From: Thereva unica | Taxonomy: Eukaryota; Arthropoda; Insecta; Diptera; Therevidae | DNA length: 64,000 nt | Direction: 5' to 3' | Assembly: GCA_949987705.1 (NCBI GenBank) | Contig: OX465282.1 | Coordinates: 7,180,501-7,244,500, forward strand | Shown: piece after piece, positions 22,646 to 33,532 of the stretch | Layout: the number at the start of each line of letters is the position of its first letter | How positions within the stretch are numbered: position 1 is the first letter of the stretch | Position numbers and translations under genes: made by a program | The notes under the pieces: model-generated | Seen by the model: the letters and a program-made list of their open reading frames with translations, nothing else | What the model was told of the DNA's origin: nothing | Databases searched by the model: none

Positions 22646-23070
22646 TTAATTGCACAACTGCGAACATTTACTGCTGTCACATGTCATCATACCTGTTTCG
22701 TAGGAGGTTAAAAAAAATTGTTATACTTAATTGTTTCTTCGAAATTATAAAATATTTATTTACGTTTTTTATCGGCGTGATCACAGTTGTATGTAAGAAG
22801 TAGACAAGAGTTCTGAAACCACATTCCACATTCTCCATTCCATCCGCAAACACGATCTCCTTCAGCGGCACAAATTGGACAAGCTAATTCTTGTGGAGGT
22901 TCTCTATAAACTTTACACAGTTCTTCTGCATCGCCACCGTAAGCAGAAACGACTAGAGTTTAAATTTAAAAAAAAAGTATTATGACGTTTTTAAATTATA
23001 AAAAATTAATAATTATCTCACCGGTTAAAGCTAAAGCTCCAATTAATAAAGTGATAACAACAGATCTCAT
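22646..23070 (-). CDS. Secreted Kazal-like cysteine-rich protein, paralog 4 (3 exons)
   Basis: Exons 23022-23070, 22764-22952 and 22646-22692 give 94 residues. Signal: MRSVVITLLIGALALT plus VVSA. The mature start is acidic (YGGDAEEL). Ten cysteines follow: LCKV, ACPIC, RVCGWNGEC, WFQNSC, TYNC in exon 2 and MTC, SKC, QLC in exon 3. Exon 2 is bounded by phase-1 introns of 69 and 71 nt; the last joins C to GT to make Arg. GDRVCG replaces the usual DPVCG. An AATAAA lies downstream around 22587-22592. Closest relative in the window is paralog 5: UTRs and upstream DNA also align, so they are a segmental duplication. Function as a protease inhibitor is inferred from Kazal resemblance. Confidence 0.85.
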
Positions 23071-23160
23071 GCTGATTTTTTATTAGTCAAGAATCCGTCC
23101 TGTGATACTGGCCTGATGATCGCCGTCTCGTGACTACGGATGAACTTGAGATTTCTAGAG

Positions 23161-23169
23161 TTTTATACT
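23161..23169 (-). promoter_or_regulatory. Core promoter of paralog 4
   Basis: AGTATAAAACTCT on the minus strand, about 95 bp before the ATG. The same string, at nearly the same distance, precedes paralogs 5-9. A shared CCGTAGTCA about 30 bp downstream would suit the start site. Confidence 0.7.
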
Positions 23170-23179
23170 AAAAAATGCA

Positions 23180-23761
23180 GGCGATATTAAACTAGTCTAG
23201 TGACAGGCAGAGTGATGCGCAGCAGTGAAATTATAACGCAGCTGATATGGATTTGTTTCGGAATAGCTGGTGATAGTAATTATTATTATTTTTTTTTAAT
23301 TGGAATAAAATTTGAGATTTTTTTGGGAGATTTCCCCTTCAAACGAATTCCTGATGGAACTAGCTAGCAAAGTTAATCGTATAATCACATTCTCGCTGGT
23401 GCATATTGGATAACCAGCCAACGACGGATGTACTTAGGGTACAGGGTTATAGCTGCGACCGTACTCGGTCCTCCTGGTTGAGGGGGTTGAGGTTGGGCTA
23501 ACTACCAGACTCCGTTAAAATATATCAGTTAATAAGCCAGAAGTAAGGCCTCAATAGCATCTGAAAATAGTTTTCGGAACATAGAATGCGCGAAGTTTGT
23601 ACAGAACTGCAGGAGTAAAATCACTACGAGATGAAGTGACCAGATGCAAAACCCAAAATACTCGCGGTGCAAGAAATTACATGGATAGTATACGGAACCT
23701 TGGTAACTAGAGGATATTTTACAGCTATGGAAGGGAACATCACTCTGTACCGTATACGGGT
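23180..23761. other. Upstream spacer of paralog 4
   Basis: No gene recognised. Near the promoter it shares an ACTAGTCTAGTGA string with the upstream region of paralog 5. A minus-strand frame at 23529-23789 is not recognisable. Confidence 0.5.
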
Positions 23762-24213
23762 TTTTTTTTATGTGAAAGACTAGAGTCACAGGAAAGGCCC
23801 TTTATACTGTTGACAATCTATTTTCTTCTTACAGAGTGCAATGTCGAACAGTAGCTATAGTCGGGGAGGAAGGAACTGCCACAACCTTCCCTCGATATTG
23901 TTTTAGTCCACCTACTCCCAAACATTACTATCGCGACTTTGACATCGGGGCTTCAAGAAACAACTCGCTAGAGTGTTATGCTTCCTGAAACGAGTTGAAT
24001 CTCATCAACCAACCGATGACATGCGCTTTGGTGGAGCGGGAAAGGGCTAAGGACTATGACAGAAGGAATCAGGAATTTAAAGAGGGAAGGAGAAAGAAGG
24101 AAAGTTATATAGGTGGGAAAGTGGAAAAGGCGAAGGACCGTGGGCCTGGCAGGGATTCGAGCCCGGGGCCTCTGGGATAGCAGTCAGGCGCCTTACCCCT
24201 AGACTACCGAGGC
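23762..24213 (-). mobile_element. tRNA-derived SINE, copy 1
   Basis: On the minus strand it starts with a tRNA-like head (GCCTCGGTAGTCTAGGGGTA, later GGGCTCGAATCCC, matching pol III A- and B-box forms) and ends after about 450 bp in CTTTCACATAAAAAAAAA. A second copy (28.78-31.80 kb) and a shorter third copy (62.06-62.24 kb) share the sequence, so this is a mobile family and not a tRNA gene. Confidence 0.8.
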
Positions 24214-24216
24214 TCA

Positions 24217-24660
24217 CTAACTGTACAAACTTAAAGGAGTGATAGTTTTCTCTATTTTATCAATAATATCACGATTGCGTATGTCATAACCGACGAGCTC
24301 ACTGTTAAAGTCGATACTGTAGCACTGAAATCCGAATTAATTAGTCCGAAAAAGAATGTCTTAAAAGTAATGACCTCATTTTATAATCCCTCATCAGTAG
24401 TAGAAAACATTGAGAGGCACACAGCTTTACCGATTCCTTTTATATCGTTGAAGCTTTACTGCAACCGCCCAGCCCTAACACAAGATAAATTTCACCAGCT
24501 GGACCCTGCTACCAAGAGTAACGGCGCATATCTTATGCGTATCATTGATTTCAGATTAAACATTCATTCTTAAAAGCGAAGGAGCTTAAGCGTGCTTGAA
24601 ACATTTGGGTTCCACTACCCGCAATAATCGTAATATCAGCCAGAGCTGAAGCTCTTCCGT
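24217..24660. other. Spacer, nothing recognised
   Basis: No gene or repeat signature identified. Confidence 0.5.
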
Positions 24661-24667
24661 GAAGTAA

Positions 24668-24821
24668 AGGCCAAACCTAAATGGGAAGTGAAGTGAAGTT
24701 AGGTACCATTGCATAGTACTGTATGAGAGTGACCAAAATGGAAGTAAGCCCAAGTTACATCTAATTCAGTGGAAGTAACGTCTACTTCACTTCTGCGTTA
24801 CTTTTCATTTAGGTTTGGCCT
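24668..24821. mobile_element. 154-bp MITE with TAA target duplication
   Basis: The ends are inverted repeats (AGGCCAAACCTAAATG at the left; the right end reads the same in reverse complement) flanked on both sides by TAA. A 3-bp T-A-rich duplication suggests PIF/Harbinger. No coding capacity. Confidence 0.75.
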
Positions 24822-24824
24822 TAA

Positions 24825-25745
24825 GACCTTACCTTCCAACTCAGCCATTTTTGCATGATAGACTTTTGTGTGTTGGCAGTAGGTTCCAATATTCAGACTA
24901 CTATGATTTGTAGCCACATCCAGCTATCTTCACTGTAAAGGATATCCACAAAAAACCTTACAAGGTGGTGCCATACAAGTACATCAGCTTGCCCGTAATC
25001 TCTACAGTGCTTGGTTGTGTTTGAAAATAAAAACGAAACCTGTTCCGCGCCGGGTTAGAAAGATCGTTTCCAGTTTACGGCCTAAAATAGAGACGCATTA
25101 ATTTTCAGTACCTACGATGATAAATTGGAGGAATGGGATAGCCCTGCAAAATGCGGCAGCATATCTAGACCTGCCAAATTCTTGTTTTCTTCGCCAAAGG
25201 CGAGACTATGCTTGGAAGTAGAATTTCCCCAGGAGTATCACACAGTCCCCAAAAATTTAAGGGTCAAGAATATTTCACCGATTTTAACCGCTTTAACGAT
25301 TTCAACCGACGTATTAGGAACATTCGGAAACAGTGGAAAGCTTTGGAAATAGGAGCAATTTCCAATAAAAACATGGGTTCTTATATGGTAGTGCGCCTTT
25401 TTCTTCGAACAGTGTCCGAGACACCGCGGTGTAGGCGCACCCAGACGCTAGCGTCAAACACTTACTGACTAAGCTCAGCCATCCTTTTTCACATAACGTT
25501 TAAATGCAGACCGGTACGACCGTCAAGGCATCACCTCAAAGGTGTTCACCAGAGCCGGAACAGTTTAGTCGACTAGCTACCTAGCTTGATCATACATGAT
25601 GATCAACAGGAGAAGGCCTAGGTCAGAGGCTTGGGGAGAGTTAATATGTGCATGAAGAAGGATTGGGATTAGCTGAAAATTAGCCATTGAATGCGTTGAA
25701 ATGAATATCATATAAATGTTATAAACATTATTATCGGTTAATTTT
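24825..25745. other. Spacer, nothing recognised
   Basis: Overlapping frames at 25125-25352 and 25208-25468 have no recognisable product. No terminal repeats seen. Confidence 0.5.
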
Positions 25746-25748
25746 TGA

Positions 25749-26634
25749 TACAGTTTTTTTTACATTAAATTCACCCATTTGCAAATCAAATTAATCCTTT
25801 TTCAAATGAAATTCACCTTTTTACAAATAAAATTCACCTTTTCGCAAATCAAGTTCACCTTTTTGCAAATTAAATTCATCCTTTTGCAAATGAAATTCAC
25901 CTTTTTGCAAACCAAATTCCCCCTTTTGAAAATTAAATACTTCTACATTATATATTACTAGCTGGAGCCCGGTGCGCCTCGCTGCACCCATGAGCCAATA
26001 GTATGGCGTACGCCAAAACAATTGGGAATCTGTAAATCGCTTTTGCATTGGCAGTGAGAGTCCCAAATCCCACAACGAAACTACATCCGAAAAGAAAAGT
26101 GCCACTCCGTTTTCTTAAAACCCCAAATCACCCGCTCATTTATAATCCCGATAACAATTCAACGGTCTCACTGCCACTGTTGTCGTGGTCAGATGGAGGG
26201 TATGTTTCTGCCCGTAAACGAATTTCGAAAGGAAAATAACGACACGCGCTTGTATTTTATTCATACACGAAATGTTAATGTGTGTGGAATTGTCATTTAT
26301 TTCTTGCGCTAAACTTGATTTTGGAAAAGACTTCCTCGATGGTCTTCAGCATTGGAGAATGTGGTGTTAGAAAGGTAGAATGTGTCTTTTCTCAACAACA
26401 AAATGTATAATAGATTATCGTGGGTCGAGCTTCACCGAACCTGGATTTACTAACATTATTATAGAAGTACTTAATTTTCAAACAGGTGATTTTGATTTGC
26501 TAAAGGGTGAATTTAATTTGCAAAAAGGTGAACTTGATTTGCAAAATGGTAAATTTTATTTGCAAAAAGGTGAATTTAATTGGCAAAAGGATTAATTTGA
26601 TTTGCAAATGGGTGAATTTAATGTGAAAAAACTG
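25749..26634. mobile_element. Foldback element with long arms built of about 21-bp repeats
   Basis: The left arm (25749-25965) and right arm (26450-26634) are inverted copies. Both begin TACAGTTTTTT and then run through about nine units of the type TTTTGCAAATNAAATTCACC, matching unit by unit in inverse order. The 480-bp centre has no transposase. Such arms of internal short tandem repeats resemble foldback (FB-type) elements. The centre's left edge carries CTAGCTGGAGCCCGG next to GTGCGCCTCGC, which could be a Helitron-type end on the minus strand. No clear target duplication was seen. Confidence 0.8.
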
Positions 26635-26943
26635 TAGGTGTACTCCGTAGATACGATTTTGCCATTTTCCAATTGTATGGATAAATTAATAAAGCGCCTC
26701 TTACCGCTTAGGATATTGTTTTGACTATAAACACTACAAAAAAAAACAAAAGATTCACTGAACAAGAGCTTCACTAAAAATACCACAAACAATCAAATGA
26801 AGCTAAAACAGAAAAAAAATCCCGTCAATCCCCTGAAAATACACTTAGGTCTTAAATTCATTCAATTAAAATAGTATGATACACTTTTATTAAAATTTTA
26901 TTTGTATCAAATTTTGTTGTGAAAAAAACATCTGCGGAAACGT

Positions 26944-27368
26944 TTACCTTTCCTCGCACAGCTGCGAACATTTACTGCTGTCACATGCCATCATACCTGT
27001 TTTGTATGAAAGCAAAAAAAAATGATTCTAAATATTTGTTTCATCTAAAATATTAATATTTATTTACGTTTTTTTGTGGTATGATCACAGTTGTATGTAA
27101 GAAGTAAACAAGAGTTCTGAAACCATATTCCACATTCTCCATTCCATCCACAAACACGATCTTCTGTGAAAGCACATCTAGGACAAGCAAATTCTTGTGG
27201 AGGTTCTTTATAAACTTCACACTTTTCTTCTGTATCGTCATCATAGGCAGAAACCACTGGAGTTTAAATTAAAACAAACGTATTATGACGTTTTTAAATT
27301 ATGGAAAACAAATTCTTACCGGTTAAAGTTAAAGCTCCAATTATTAAGGTGATAACAACTGATCTCAT
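26944..27368 (-). CDS. Secreted Kazal-like cysteine-rich protein, paralog 5 (3 exons)
   Basis: Exons 27320-27368, 27068-27256 and 26944-26996 give 96 residues. Signal MRSVVITLIIGALTLT plus VVSA; acidic mature start (YDDDTEEK). Core: KCEVYKEPPQEFACPRC, EDRVCGWNGEC, WFQNSC, TYNC; exon 3: MMACDSSKCSQLCEER. Ten cysteines. Introns are 63 and 71 nt, both phase 1. The three-residue C-terminal extension EER is unique in the set and comes from loss of the position where paralog 4 stops. Closest to paralog 4 in protein, UTR and promoter. The foldback element lies 310 bp beyond its 3' end. Confidence 0.85.
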
Positions 27369-27460
27369 GCTGATTTTTTTATTAGTCAAGAATCCGGTCT
27401 GTAATACTGTATCTGGCGATCACCAACTCGTGACTACGGATTAACTTAACTTTTCAAGAG

Positions 27461-27469
27461 TTTTATACT
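27461..27469 (-). promoter_or_regulatory. Core promoter of paralog 5
   Basis: AGTATAAAACTCT on the minus strand about 95 bp before the ATG at 27368, with CCGTAGTCACGAG downstream exactly as in paralog 4. Confidence 0.7.
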
Positions 27470-27873
27470 AAATAAATACAGAAGGTATTAAAGGTTACTA
27501 GTCTAGTGATATAGATAATGTCAAGGAACAACAATACTGACATATAGGTACATAGCTAGTGTAAATGAAAAATTGACGATGGTTATTAAATTTATTTTAT
27601 CACACTTTTAGATGTACAATAGAGCTCAGTTTGATGCCACAATCGGACAAAACGTAAGAGATTTTTTGGGATTCCCCTTTGAATTCTCTAAAATTTAATA
27701 TTGTTGTTGATGTAATTAGTTAGCAATTAGTTGTCTTGTAGCGACTGAAGAAAAAACTAGACTTACCTCTTATATTAATTCAATTAAAAAGTTATAATCC
27801 ACTTTCATTAAAATTTTATTACTATCAAATTAATTTTAAAAACATCTTCAAAAGCGTTTACTCCACAAATATT

Positions 27874-28300
27874 CTACCTGCACAATTGCGCACCTGTACA
27901 CCTATTACTGTCGCAAGTCATCAAACCTGTTTTGAAAAGGCAAAATAAAATTTATTTTTTCTTCTAAAATATTAATAATAATTATTTACGTTTTTTAGAA
28001 CTCGGCCCACAGTTGTAAGTAAGTAATAGACAAGAATTGTCAAACCACTGTCCACATTTTCCATCCCATCCGCAAACAGGACTATTTGCAGGGGCACAAA
28101 AGGGACAACCTAATATTGGTTCGGGTTCCTGATAAACTTTACACCGTCCTCCTCCTCCTCCACCACCTCTTCGTCTAGCGTGAACAGAAACCACTGGGGA
28201 TAAAAATACAATAATTAATTACGTATTTAAAGTATGAAAAAAAACTCTCACAGTTCAAACTTAACGCTGCAATTAATAAGGTGATAATAACTAATCTCAT
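27874..28300 (-). CDS. Secreted Kazal-like cysteine-rich protein, paralog 6, poly-Gly linker (3 exons)
   Basis: Exons 28252-28300, 27990-28193 and 27874-27926 give 101 residues. Signal MRLVIITLLIAALSLN plus LVSVHA. The mature protein starts RRR then seven Gly then RCKV, a basic, flexible linker unlike the acidic starts of paralogs 4 and 5. Core: EPILGCPFC, SPVCGWDGKC, WFDNSC, TYNC; exon 3: LMTCDSNRCTGAQLCR, with two extra residues between the last cysteines. The Gly codons are GGT/GGA repeats, so slippage could have made them. Introns are 58 and 63 nt, both phase 1. Confidence 0.85.
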
Positions 28301-28387
28301 TTTGAGATCTTATTAGTTTAAAATTCAGTCTGTAGTACTGTGTTCGACGATCGTTAATGACTATGGATTAATCAAAAATTTCAAGAG

Positions 28388-28396
28388 TTTTATACT
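28388..28396 (-). promoter_or_regulatory. Core promoter of paralog 6
   Basis: AGTATAAAACTCT on the minus strand, about 88 bp before the ATG at 28300. Confidence 0.7.
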
Positions 28397-28421
28397 AACA
28401 GATACAGAAGATATATTTTTG

Positions 28422-28500
28422 ATAGTATGCATTTGGTCCACCAACTACGATTGAACGAACTCTCATAAACTAGAAACCTGAAATTCTTGGGGTTCACCAT
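28422..28500 (-). promoter_or_regulatory. Upstream conserved block, copy at paralog 6
   Basis: Plus-strand strings TAGTATGC, TTGGTCCACC, GAACGAA and AGAAACCTGAAAT recur in this order upstream of paralogs 6, 7, 8 and 9, but not 4 and 5. It could be a shared enhancer or proximal promoter, or only leftover duplication homology. Confidence 0.55.
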
Positions 28501-29240
28501 TCAATGTTTTTGCATATAGAATAAAGCTGCTTTTGTAATTAATTTCCAGAACAAATTCCACAAAATCAAAGAAAGACAGTGTTATATCAGTAGAGACAGG
28601 AAAATGGAATCCATTTAACAAAGATACATTATCCTGACTAAGGTAGAAAACCAATAGGGTTAAAGTTTTAACCTTGAAAGGTACAAAATTGGCAGTATCC
28701 ACTAAATCCACTAATCAACAAACTTAGTGTCATGGAGCCTCAGCAGGTACCTACAACATGGCCCGATGGTCAATGTAGCATTTTTTTTTATGTGAAAGAC
28801 TAGAGTCTCAGGAAATGCCCTTTATACTGTCGACAATCTATTTTCTACGTATAGAGTAGTGATGGGTAGGACACGATAATAAAATGAGTTTGTAAGAGGA
28901 GCCTCTTTTCCCTTTTGAACCAGTACAATGTCTCACTTCAAATGAGGCGAGGTCCCATTGTATTGCTAGCACGTCACGTAGTGTATGGCTCAAATGCTGC
29001 GATGCGGGTAGATCTATTACGTTTGCGAAAGAGAGGATACGATAAATGATGAATGCATGAATGGAAGTATTAATTATCGTGCCTATGAATGTTGATTACA
29101 AAAATATTCTTTAAAATTTTTGTTAACTGTATAAAGAAAAACATATTTACAAATTTAAAATGAAACTCCCTAAAATTGAAAATAACACGAAAATATTTTA
29201 TTTGTTACAGATAGAGATTAAAAAATAAAAATAAAATTTT

Positions 29241-29600
29241 ACCTCCCTCGAAAAATGTAAGAAATATCTCTCCAACTTCACTCCCTCAAAAAATGTAAGA
29301 ATTGTCTCTTCAGTACAAAATTTACCTCCCTCGAAAAATGTAAGAATTATTACATCCCTCGAAAAATGTAAGAATTATCTCTTCAGTAGATTTGCCTCCC
29401 TCGAAAAATGTAAGAATTGTCTCTTCAGTACAAAATTCACCTCCCTCGAAAAATGTAAGAATTGTTACCTCCCTCGAAAAATGTAAGAAATATCCCTCAA
29501 GCACAAAACTTCACTCCCTCAAAAAATGTAAGAATTGTCTCTTTAGTATAAAATTTCACTCCTTCAAAAATATAAGAGATTTCTCTCCAGTTCGTATTTA
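29241..29600. repeat. Tandem repeat inside the hAT-like element
   Basis: About nine copies of a core CTCCCTCGAAAAATGTAAG, with spacers such as TTGTCTCTTCAGTAC of changing length. Just right of it (29585-29705 and again at 31190-31290) is a second tandem unit of about 83 bp containing GTTTACAATCTCACC. Subterminal repeats in hAT elements can bind transposase; that role is only a guess here. Confidence 0.7.
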
Positions 29601-29705
29601 CAATCTCACCACGGCTCGGTTTAAATTGGATATTTGACTGCGGCAAAAACAGTAAGAAAATATCTATGCAGTTCGTGTTTACAATCTCACCTCGCCGCAA
29701 TTCGA

Positions 29706-31158
29706 TTTTTTTTTTATTTGATAGTCTAAGCTTAGGTGTCATCCTTTGTACTACTAGTTCGTCATGTCGTACACGTCATGGTGCAATGTCTAGTAGTAAG
29801 CTTAGCTCGAAGGATAGAGAGAAAGATAGGATAGATTAGGGGGAGTCGGGTGGGTGTTGGAGGAGATGGTGGTGAACCTTGCGCTTGAACTCTTGGGTGT
29901 TGTATGAGTTCGGGAATATTGACTGAGGTAAGTTGTTCCACAGTCGCGTTGTTCTTGTTATAAACGAATTTCTAAATCGGAGTGTGCGCGAAGATAAGGG
30001 CTGTAAGGGTGGGCCGAGCGGGCAAGTCTTGTGTTGCGGGAAAAATGTTGCCGTGGAGGCATGAGGTTACTTATTTCAGTAGAGCAATCGTTGTGGTAAA
30101 ATCGGTAAAATTTTGCAAGGGCTGCTACGTTCCTACGGTGGCTTAATGAGTCAATTGAGGAGCAAATGGCGCTATCGCCAATAAGTTTGAGAGCGCGACT
30201 TTGCACCTTGTCCAGCCAGGCTAAGGTGGTTCTCGGGGCCCCAGCCCAAATATACGAGTTGTATTCGAGGCGAGGACGAATGTAGGACTTGTAGATTGTA
30301 GCCCTGGCCGACGGCTGAAGGAGGAATTTGCATCTTTTCAGGAATCCCAGGCATTGCGATGCTTGTTTAGCGATTTGGAATATGTGGTTATTCCACCGCA
30401 GATCTTCGGATAGTATTATGCCTAGGATGTTTAAAGACGGTTCTGCCGTTAGGTTTTTATTGTCCACTGAAATAGAAGGAGGGTCAGTGCAGGTTTTATT
30501 GGAGATGAGACAGTACTTCGTTTTAGATGCATTGAATTCGACACGGTTCTTGCGGCCCCATTCAAGAATTCGTTCGATGTCCCTGTTGATTGAAATGGAC
30601 ATGAGATTGCGATAATGCAGACAAGGTCTGGCGCGTGCTTGTCCTACAGTATCGAAGCCATAGGAGTACCGTAGTGTACTGTCGTCGGCAAAGCAGTGGA
30701 GTGGGTTTGAAGGGATTGAGAGCAGGTCATTTATAAAAATTAGGAAGAGAGCTGGTGATAGAATTGAGCCCTGGGAACACCTGCGGAGATGGTGTGGGGG
30801 TCGGATTCGACGCCATCCAATACTACCTTGATTGAACGGCCAGAAAGGAAGCTCTTAATCCAGTTCCTTAGAACGAAGTCAATTCCAATAGCCTGGAGTT
30901 TAGTTAACAGAGCGGGGTGCCACACTCTGTCAAAAGCCTTGGAGATATCTAAAGCAACCATGCCAGATTCACCAAATCGGTGTATACTTTGGTTGAGGTG
31001 TTCAGTTAGGCAAACAAGGAGGTCGCCAGTAGATCTTTTTGGTCTAAAGCCGTACTGTTTGTCATTTAAGATTTTGTGGTGTTCAAGATATCTTAAAAGT
31101 CTCTTGTTTATTATTGTCTCCATCACTTTGGAGAGAATAGAAGTAATTGCTATTGGGT
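29706..31158 (-). pseudogene. Jockey-superfamily LINE fragment, 5'-truncated and frameshifted
   Basis: Minus-strand reverse transcriptase: KVMETIINKRLLRYLEHH, QYGFRPKRSTGDLL, LDISKAFDRVWH (31126-30740), then in the next frame GSILSPALFLIFIND and CFADDSTL (FADD box), then the thumb and C-terminus (30602-29958). A single missing base near 30780, inside the codons for GVPQG, breaks the frame. The 3' end is a 10-A tail (29706-29715). It sits inside the 83-bp repeat of the hAT-like element, so it arrived after it. Confidence 0.8.
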
Positions 31159-31803
31159 ATTTGGATATTTTATTGTCGCAAAAGAAATAAGAAAATGTTG
31201 TTCCAGTTCGTGTTTACAATCTCACCTCGGCGCAGTTCAGATTGGATATTTTGCTGCTGCAAAAGAAGTAAGAAATGTCTCTCCACTTCATAATTTACAA
31301 ACGCACGATACACGCTCATATCCCAGTAGTACATTATTTTTGAACCGGGACATTTAAAAAAGTTGAGGCCTCAGTACAATTTACTATCGTGTACGGGACA
31401 AATGAACTGCCTCTTGTAAGTCCGGCTCAACTCTAGTATAGAGTGCAATGTCGAACAGCAGCTCTAGTCGAGGAGGAAGGAGCTACTCAACCTACCCGTG
31501 ATATATTTTTAGTCCACCTACTCCCAACCATCACTATCGCGACTTTGACATCGGGGCATCGAGAAACAACTCGCTGGAGTGTTATGCCTCCTGAAACGAG
31601 TTGAATCTCACCAACCAACCGATGAAATGCGTATTGGTGGAGCGGGGAAGGGCTAAGGAAGGCTATGGCAGAAGGAATCAGGAATTTAAAGAGGGAAGGA
31701 GAAAGATGGGAAAAGGCGAAGGACCGTGGGGCTGGCCGGGATTCGAACCCGGGACCTCTGGGATGATAGTCAAGCACCTTACCCCTAGGCTACCGAGGCC
31801 TAG

Positions 31804-32480
31804 CATTGGGTTTTTTAGACGAGGAAGTGGTGAGAATCTTACATCGATCTATTAGCAAGGAATGTGTGTGTCCGTCTGCCTGAGTTACTGACAAAACTCA
31901 TCACCATTTTGCATGACGTTTGAGTCCATACCAGTACGAGCCGTAATGGCATTACTTTGGCCTGGCCTCATGAGCATGACCCTTATAATAGTTATTTGGA
32001 AGTGCTCACCAGAGCCGAAACATTGGGACTTATGGATCACCGCCCTACCGTTTCTACTTTTTTTTGCGAGAAAGGTGACTTCGACGATCTATTCATTAGC
32101 GGTATAAGTGCCCGTAGGTCTATCAGAAGACGCATCTCCTATCGAGAAACTCCTGGTCTGCGGCCTTTGCTGGACTAGTCACCGTATTGACAGAATCGTT
32201 TTCGATCTAGCTTCGAATTTCCAAAAAAACTGCTTCCCTCTTGGGGCTTGGGAGTAATCTCTTGTATAACATCTTTTTTGAAAAGTTTCCAATTGTGTTT
32301 AGAATATATAGCGGCCTGAAGGAGTACCCAGCTTTGAAATGAGGACAAACTTTTGACACTTCCATTGGTCAGGGAAATCTACTTCCTTCAGGTAAGCTGT
32401 GAAAACTTGGGCAAATCCACTTGGTTACACACTGACCCAGTTTCACCGCTCTGTTCGGTATTCGGTTTTTCTTCTTCTCC
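31804..32480. other. Spacer, nothing recognised
   Basis: Overlapping short plus-strand frames without recognisable products. No repeat termini seen. Confidence 0.5.
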
Positions 32481-32487
32481 GATGGCT

Positions 32488-32890
32488 CTACAGTCCAATT
32501 CGAGCCTTGGCCTTAGATTCTTCCTGCAAACGTCTCTGTGCTATGCAGCTTGTCTCCAGGTTCTTGTATTCAACATTTCTGCTGCATCGGCAGACATTGT
32601 CTTTCCACCTTGATCGTGGTTTATCAACTGGTCTCCTGCCACCTGGTACAAGATTCAGGCTTTTTTGGTATCTTTGATTCTTTGAACATGACCGGCTCAA
32701 AGTAATGGCAGTAGCTTGGCATGTGTCGAAAGTTTACACTCTTTGTATAGATCGTAATATTCATGATTGTAGCGTATTCTCCATGCATTGTGTTCATTGA
32801 TTGGGTCATATACATATCCTTCGGAGAACTTTCCTCTCAAATATATCCATCTTCTGCGAATTTGTGGGAGATACTCCACGAAGCTACTGT
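32488..32890 (-). pseudogene. Decayed RTE-like C-terminal fragment
   Basis: On the minus strand two frames together read AGHVQRIKD, GGRRPVDKPRSRWKDNV, the layout of the RTE ORF C-terminus (compare GHTLRRDNE and VGRPRTTW in the intact copy). Frameshifted and both ends lost. A different RTE family from the intact one. Confidence 0.6.
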
Positions 32891-33532
32891 ACGTATGATG
32901 GTTTTGTAGGTTCTTATTTTAGTGTTTCTGTGGATGTCTCTGGATTTCATTACTGGCAGTAGTGAGAAGTATGTTCTGTTTGCGGCTTTGTTCGCTGACT
33001 GTGGACCCCGGGTAGTTAAATTCGTTTACCCGTTCGAAGTTATATTCCCCAGGTCACCCATTTATTTGCAGCCCTATATCGTTGGCCAAGATTTGAGCTT
33101 CGAGATTTTTATAAAATTTCAGCCCATGTAAGTTTTTATCCAAAGAGTGAAGAAACAGACATTCGTCTTCGAGAATCAGAAGTAAAAATTGAGGGGAAAA
33201 TTCACCGCACCGTATACTGCTCTGGAGCGCTTTTGATAATTCTGTAAAAAGCGCCATATCGACTCACACAAAGTAAAATGTTATTCCGATGGTTTTGTAT
33301 TGTCTACTGGTGTTTACTTTAGGTTGTTAAAAGAGGTAAATAACCGAAATTAGAAGCACAAGATCCCTTGTAGCGAGAATTAGTAGAAGGGGCGCAATAT
33401 GGCATACTGCACCGGGCGCAAAAAAACAGAGTGACGACCCTGCCTCTGGTTACATAAGGTTAAGCTGGGCACCGGGATGCTAGTGGCACATTCACAGCTA
33501 ATATCCATGTGGAATATTGTAATTCAGTAAAA

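Larger units (their letters stand above)
28857..31435. mobile_element. hAT-like non-autonomous element with 8-bp target duplication
   Basis: The ends are TAGTGATGGGTAGGAC (left) and, in reverse complement, TAGAGTTGAGCCGGAC (right), 11 of 16 matching and typical of hAT termini. GTATAGAG flanks both sides (28849-28856, 31436-31443); 8 bp is the hAT value. The interior has no transposase. It holds subterminal tandem repeats and a LINE inserted later. Confidence 0.85.
28780..31799 (-). mobile_element. tRNA-derived SINE, copy 2, split by a hAT-like element
   Basis: SINE parts are 28780-28856 (3' end with the A-tail) and 31444-31799 (body and tRNA-like head, with GGGTTCGAATCCC as B box on the minus strand). 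Joining the two sides at the 8-bp duplication reproduces the uninterrupted order seen in copy 1. Confidence 0.85.

Noticed and set aside
24130..24213. tRNA gene on the minus strand
   Set aside because: The A- and B-box-like sequence is followed by about 370 bp of tail shared with two other copies and ends in poly-A, so it is the head of a SINE; the stems are imperfect.
29241..29600. CRISPR-like array of short repeats
   Set aside because: Repeats of about 20 bp with variable, related spacers inside a hAT-like element; a subterminal minisatellite fits better.
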